Of a DNA stretch of 64,000 nucleotides, positions 60,739 through 64,000 are shown one piece after another. The position numbers were made by a program, and so were the translations under genes. Source of the stretch: Poriferisodalis sp965208555 (GTDB lineage Bacteria; Actinomycetota; Acidimicrobiia; Acidimicrobiales; Poriferisodalaceae); the NCBI RefSeq assembly GCF_965208555.1, contig NZ_OZ242342.1:248001-312000 (forward strand), written 5' to 3'. The first letter of the stretch is position 1. Each line of letters opens with the position of its first letter. The notes beneath the pieces were generated by a model, which did no database searches, was not told the DNA's origin, and saw only the letters and a program-made list of their open reading frames with translations.

Positions 60739-61032
60739 ATGGCGAGGGTCGTTCATTTGCCGGACGATGTCGCAGCCGCGGTAGCTGCGCAGGCCGACGA
60801 ACGCGGCATCACCGTCGACGAGTTCGTCTGCGAACTTGTCGAACGAGCCAGTCGCAGGCGGGCCCTGGAGGCCTTCATCGGCGGTGCTGACGTGCCGTTG
60901 CGTGAGATGTTCGACATACGTCGTGCCCGCGAGCAACTGGCAGACGAACTCCTGGGAGAGCACCAGGCGATCAGCGACGACTTTGCGCGACTTCAGGCCC
61001 AGCCCTCCGACTATTCGCTCGACCTCGACTGA
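60739..61032 (+). CDS. VapB-like antitoxin
   Basis: A 97-residue protein. 'MARVVHLPDDVAAAVAAQADERGITVDEFVCELVERAS' spread over residues 1-38 is a strand followed by two helices as in ribbon-helix-helix antitoxins, then 'LRDMFDIR'-like and other helical residues for toxin binding. ATG 60721 would add six residues and is an alternative. It precedes the PIN toxin by six bases, so the pair forms a VapBC-type module. Confidence 0.65.
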   Translation: MARVVHLPDDVAAAVAAQADERGITVDEFVCELVERASRRRALEAFIGGADVPLREMFDIRRAREQLADELLGEHQAISDDFARLQAQPSDYSLDLD

Positions 61033-61038
61033 GCCGGC

Positions 61039-61464
61039 GTGTTGATTCTCGACACGAGCGTCCTGTTCGCAGCGCGCAACCGACGCGAGTCTGATCACCA
61101 GGCGTGCGGTGACCTACTCCGATCCGAAGGACGACTCGTCCTTCCGGCCCCGGTGGTAGTCGAGACATGTGCGATGCTTCGTCGGCGGCTCGGAACGGCA
61201 CATGAAGTTGACTTCCTTGATGTCCTTCTCGGGGGAGCATTCGAGGTCGTGGACTTGCTGCACGAGGACTATTTCCGTGCCGCTCGCCTCGTCGAGACCT
61301 ACGAGAACCTGAGCCTCGGATTTGTCGATGCTGCGATCGTGGCCATTGCCGAGCGGATGGGCGCAACGCGGATTGCAACGCTCAACCATCGCGACTTCGC
61401 GGTGGTGCAGCCCTCGAATGCCCTGCACTTCACTTTGCTTCCTGGAGAAGCGGTTCGAGACTGA
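61039..61464 (+). CDS. vapC: VapC-like PIN-domain ribonuclease
   Basis: A 141-residue PIN protein with all acids: 'MLILDTSVLFAARN' (Asp5), 'LPAPVVVETCAMLRRRLG' (Glu near 41), 'LSLGFVDAAIVAIAERMG' (Asp near 97) and 'RIATLNHRDFAVV' (Asp near 118). It fits the VapC family length. GTG 61039 lies just after the antitoxin stop. VapC toxins cut tRNA or rRNA in a metal-dependent way. Confidence 0.85.
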   Translation: MLILDTSVLFAARNRRESDHQACGDLLRSEGRLVLPAPVVVETCAMLRRRLGTAHEVDFLDVLLGGAFEVVDLLHEDYFRAARLVETYENLSLGFVDAAIVAIAERMGATRIATLNHRDFAVVQPSNALHFTLLPGEAVRD

Positions 61465-61599
61465 GGAGCAACCTCTCCCCCGCCGGCTGCGGCGGCCAGA
61501 GCGGTCGTCCGCCGAGCCGACGCGACGGCAGCGGCTGCTGAGACGGGCGCACGCCAACGATTGCTGGACGCGGAAAACGGCTTCGCTCGAACAGGTGCG

Positions 61600-62511
61600 A
61601 TGGACCACGATGAAGCAATGGCCCTGAGTCCGCCGACGATCGACGACGCGCGTCGCGCCGCAGAGGCGCTGTGGCGCGAGGGCGTGGGACGCGTGCTGGT
61701 GTTCGGCTCGGTGGCACGCGGACGCGCCGGGCCCCACAGCGACATCGACCTTGTTGCCATCGACGCCGACTTGGACTACAGCATCCGACTGAAGCGTCAG
61801 CTCGATCTGGAGAGGATCGTCCGGCGGGTCTGCGAGTTCCCGATCCAACTGTTCCTCACCGACGAGCCCGAGTGGAGAATCCGCTCTACGCAGGTGCGCT
61901 CAAGCTTCGAGGCGCACATCGCGGCGTACGCGATCGAGCTCGAAACGCACCGCTACGTCTCGGACGCCGTCGACTGGTCCAAGCCGATCGGCCGACCCGA
62001 CAGCGACGAGGCTGAGCTAGCCGATCGGCTCGAGGCCGTCTCGGATGAGATCGTGACGCTGCAGCACTGCCAGAGCGTGACCGACAACGAGCGCAGGCTC
62101 GCCCGCGACGACGCTGTGCTCGCCGAGCACCGCCGCCGAGTGCGGCACACCTCCATGCTGGCCCGCGCCTATCGGACGATTCTCGCCGCAGCGCGGGTCA
62201 TGCACGTCGCGACCCTTGGCGCAGCTCCCCCTAAGGGCGACACGCTGTCGGACCTGTTGGCGCCGCAGCCGTCATGGGTCGCCGAAGCCTTCGAGCACGC
62301 TGTCGACAACCGCGCGACGTTGCTCGTCGAGATGCATTTCTGGCGCAATCACGGACAAGACGAACCAGGCCAGCGCACCCGACGCGTCGACCCGGACTGG
62401 GCTGCGACCGCTTACGACGCAGCCCACGACATCGTCGCCTGGGCCCTCGAAAGGCTCGACCTCGACGCCGAGGTGATCGAAAGCCACCGCCGATTGCTCA
62501 CCTGCCGCTGA
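61600..62511 (+). CDS. MNT-type nucleotidyltransferase with C-terminal HEPN-like part
   Basis: A 303-residue protein. The N-terminal nucleotidyltransferase has the motif 'VLVFGSVARGRAGPHSDIDLVAID' split over residues about 32-55, i.e. GS-x-R-G then D-x-D. The C-terminal half is helical, 'RVRHTSMLARAYRTILAAARVMHVATLG' and 'FWRNHGQDEPGQRTRRVDPDWAATAYDAAHD', and may be a HEPN-like or AbiEii-type helical domain. ATG 61600 is chosen. It is a close paralogue of the gene starting at 63597. MNT-HEPN pairs are toxin-antitoxin systems; here the parts may be fused, but the HEPN Rx4-6H motif is not certain. Confidence 0.7.
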   Translation: MDHDEAMALSPPTIDDARRAAEALWREGVGRVLVFGSVARGRAGPHSDIDLVAIDADLDYSIRLKRQLDLERIVRRVCEFPIQLFLTDEPEWRIRSTQVRSSFEAHIAAYAIELETHRYVSDAVDWSKPIGRPDSDEAELADRLEAVSDEIVTLQHCQSVTDNERRLARDDAVLAEHRRRVRHTSMLARAYRTILAAARVMHVATLGAAPPKGDTLSDLLAPQPSWVAEAFEHAVDNRATLLVEMHFWRNHGQDEPGQRTRRVDPDWAATAYDAAHDIVAWALERLDLDAEVIESHRRLLTCR

Positions 62512-62729
62512 GGAGCCCCTCTCTGCCACCGGCCTCCACGGCGTGAGGGCCCCGGCTCAGCAGGCGGTTCGGTGCCGAGCAACGGGTGATGATCGAACAG
62601 CTCCGCGCAGATCTCGTCGTAGATGTCGCCGAAGCGCTCGAACGCGTCCGCTATATGAGCCGGGTAGCCGTCGGGCAGGTACTCGTAGGTATCAGCAGTG
62701 CGCCGCTGCGTGTCGTCGGTGCCCGCCAT
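62412..62729 (-). CDS. Small hypothetical protein, paralogue of 60429-60659
   Basis: A 105-codon frame. 'DTYEYLPDGYPAHIADAFERFGDIYDEICAELFDHHPLL' spread over residues 13-51 is related to the small acidic protein at 60429. The later part overlaps the end of the nucleotidyltransferase on the other strand and may not be conserved. It lies four bases downstream of a FitB-like toxin gene, so it could be part of that unit. No known domain. Confidence 0.4.
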   Translation of the reverse strand: MAGTDDTQRRTADTYEYLPDGYPAHIADAFERFGDIYDEICAELFDHHPLLGTEPPAEPGPSRRGGRWQRGAPQRQVSNRRWLSITSASRSSLSRAQATMSWAAS

Positions 62730-62733
62730 GTCC

Positions 62734-63156
62734 CTAGCGGGGCGGCCAAGGGTTCACGACTTCGACGCCGGTGCCCACGAAGTCGTCGGAGTTCCGCGTG
62801 ACGACGGCCATGCCGTTGGCTGCAGCAATCGCTGCGATCTGGGCATCTGCCTGCGCCACGGGGCGGCCGGCAGCCCGACGGCTCGCAGCGAGCGCTGCAT
62901 AGGCGGCCGCGGCTTCGCTGTCGAAGGGAAGGATCCGGCCTGCGAAGTCCTCCCGAAGGAGCGCCTCAACTGCTGCGCCAACCGCATCGCGGCGCGCTCC
63001 TTCGGGCATGATCGCAACTCCGAGCCTCAGCTCTGCCTCGCCGACAGCGGTCAGGTACAGCGAAGACGTCGCCTGGCCCGCCACCCACGCCGTCACCGTC
63101 GCCTCGGGGACGGGGCGCATCAGCTCCGAAACGACGTTGGTGTCCAAGACGAACAT
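62734..63156 (-). CDS. FitB/VapC-type PIN-domain toxin
   Basis: A 140-residue PIN protein of the FitB group: 'MFVLDTNVVSELMRPVPEA' (Asp5), 'SSLYLTAVGEAELRLGVAIMPEG' (Glu near 41), 'AQADAQIAAIAAANGMAVVTRNSDDFVG' (Asp near 102 and 121). The order and length (about 140) fit. It follows its antitoxin by five bases. The toxin probably cleaves tRNA. Confidence 0.85.
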   Translation of the reverse strand: MFVLDTNVVSELMRPVPEATVTAWVAGQATSSLYLTAVGEAELRLGVAIMPEGARRDAVGAAVEALLREDFAGRILPFDSEAAAAYAALAASRRAAGRPVAQADAQIAAIAAANGMAVVTRNSDDFVGTGVEVVNPWPPR

Positions 63157-63161
63157 GTCGG

Positions 63162-63404
63162 CTAGCCGAGCCGGGGCGGTTCGCGCATCGGCTCACGCAG
63201 GGGCAGCGCCATCTCGACGCCGCCGAGCGGATCGACTCGTTCGCGAATCGATGCAACCAGATCGGCAGGCGCCGCATCGGCTTGCACGGCGGCACGCAGT
63301 ATGCGCCGAGCTTCCTCCTCCATCGAGCGGCCGTGCACCGCGGCCCGTATGCGCAGCCCGGTCTTGACGTGCTCGTCCAGGTTCCGAATCGTGATGCTCG
63401 CCAT
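63162..63404 (-). CDS. FitA-like antitoxin
   Basis: An 80-residue ribbon-helix-helix protein: 'MASITIRNLDEHVKTGLRIRAAVHGRSMEEEARRILRAAV' spread over residues 1-40 is a classic FitA start, with a strand (SITIRNL) for the DNA major groove. The remaining helix and basic tail bind the toxin. ATG 63404 is preferred over the open extension to 63797. It leads an operon with the FitB-like toxin. Confidence 0.85.
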   Translation of the reverse strand: MASITIRNLDEHVKTGLRIRAAVHGRSMEEEARRILRAAVQADAAPADLVASIRERVDPLGGVEMALPLREPMREPPRLG

Positions 63405-63596
63405 CGTTCCGCCTCCAGAACCGGCTGATTCGCCATGAACGATTGCAATGCAATCATACCGACTCGGGTTCGGTCCAGCAGTCCGAGGTTCCGCTGCGCC
63501 CGTCAGCTTCTCGCGCCCGGGTCGCACCGATGAGCGCCGCCGGCCCGACCTGATTGCGACATGCGGGCAGAAAACGGCTTCGCTGCGGCAGGGCCG

Positions 63597-64000
63597 ATGA
63601 GCGACGATGGGGACATGGCCTGGAACCCTCCGACGATCGACGACGCGCGCCGCGCCGCCGAAGCGCTGTGGCGCGAGGGCGTGGGACGCGTGCTGGTGTT
63701 CGGCTCGGTCGCCCGCGGCGACACGCGCCGCTACAGCGACATCGACCTGCTCGCCGTGCTCGCATCGGCGGACGACTTGGACTGCGACGTCTGCCACGGC
63801 CGCTTCCAGAACGATCTCAGCTATGCGGCACAGGAAGCGGTGGGCTACCGCGTGGACGTGGTGGCGACCGATGCGCCGACCTGGGCGGCGCGCAGCCCGC
63901 TGCCGTTTGCCCTGGAATCGGCTATCGCGGCCGACGCGGTCGAGCTGTTCGACCGCCTCGATCCTTCCGAGATCGACTGGGACAAGCAGATCGAGCTGCC
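63597..64000 (+). CDS. MNT-type nucleotidyltransferase, cut by window end
   Basis: A frame open from ATG 63597 to the window end (134 codons seen). 'VLVFGSVARGDTRRYSDIDLLAV' has the GSxARG and DxD of an MNT nucleotidyltransferase. The start and surrounding text repeat those of the gene at 61600 ('PTIDDARRAAEALWREGVG' in both), and the DNA at 63630-63720 is nearly identical to 61633-61723. The downstream part then differs. The rest is outside the window, so domain completeness is unknown. Confidence 0.75.
   Translation, partial: MSDDGDMAWNPPTIDDARRAAEALWREGVGRVLVFGSVARGDTRRYSDIDLLAVLASADDLDCDVCHGRFQNDLSYAAQEAVGYRVDVVATDAPTWAARSPLPFALESAIAADAVELFDRLDPSEIDWDKQIEL

Overview
This window looks like chromosomal DNA of a high-GC actinobacterium. 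The grounds are strong G/C third-position bias, GTG starts, a mycothiol-type (DinB-like) isomerase, F420-type LLM and Ddn enzymes, a CWB2 cell-wall-binding surface protein and a lineage-typical Fur/FecBCD metal cassette. An Acidimicrobiia-like host is a reasonable guess from the mix, but there is no marker gene here to prove it. No rRNA or tRNA gene was recognised.

Region by region: 1-4.5 kb holds a truncated acyl-CoA-dehydrogenase-fold gene, an aspartate dehydrogenase, a DUF1330 protein, a VapBC-like pair, an NtaA/DszA-type FMN monooxygenase and a mycothiol-dependent isomerase homologue. At 4.6-5.8 kb lies the most remarkable gene: a redoxin-like ORF with an in-frame TGA exactly where the first Cys of the CxxC motif should be, followed at once by a SECIS-like hairpin. 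It is a candidate UxxC selenoprotein that would be annotated as two broken ORFs. At 5.8-8.4 kb are an enolase-superfamily enzyme, uridine phosphorylase and MogA.

8.4-19 kb reads as a metal (probably zinc) starvation regulon: a FecCD permease, FecB-like lipoprotein, ATPase and ferredoxin-like protein; a Fur-family (Zur-like) repressor; GTP cyclohydrolase II with an iron-type alcohol dehydrogenase, an M20 peptidase and an esterase; and a COG0523/CobW GTPase coupled to a WD40 protein. Four copies of one inverted repeat (GGAAT-N7-ATTCC-like) sit upstream of three of these units and tie them together.

19-34.9 kb is catabolic: GMC oxidoreductase coupled to a Fic protein, a HicB gene with a decayed HicA, SDRs, a P450, SRPBCC, F420-type enzymes, a second enolase-superfamily enzyme, an acyl-CoA synthetase, a methyltransferase, a Rieske oxygenase paired with a glutamine-synthetase-like ligase, and a PhyH dioxygenase. 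35-47.5 kb is accessory: an AbiE-like pair flanked by 86-bp direct repeats, unknown proteins, a CWB2/TolB-propeller surface protein with a structured 5' region, a solo HipA behind a membrane protein, and a run of tiny overlapping genes.

47.6-58.2 kb is a complete type I-G (formerly I-U) CRISPR-Cas locus on the minus strand (csb1-csb2-cas3-cas8-cas4/1-cas2-leader-array), with a repeat containing a perfect 20-bp palindrome and a damaged leader-proximal unit. 58.4-64 kb carries a DEDDh exonuclease, an NYN nuclease, an AlpA-like regulator, two VapBC/FitAB-type pairs and two recently duplicated MNT nucleotidyltransferases, the last cut by the window end.
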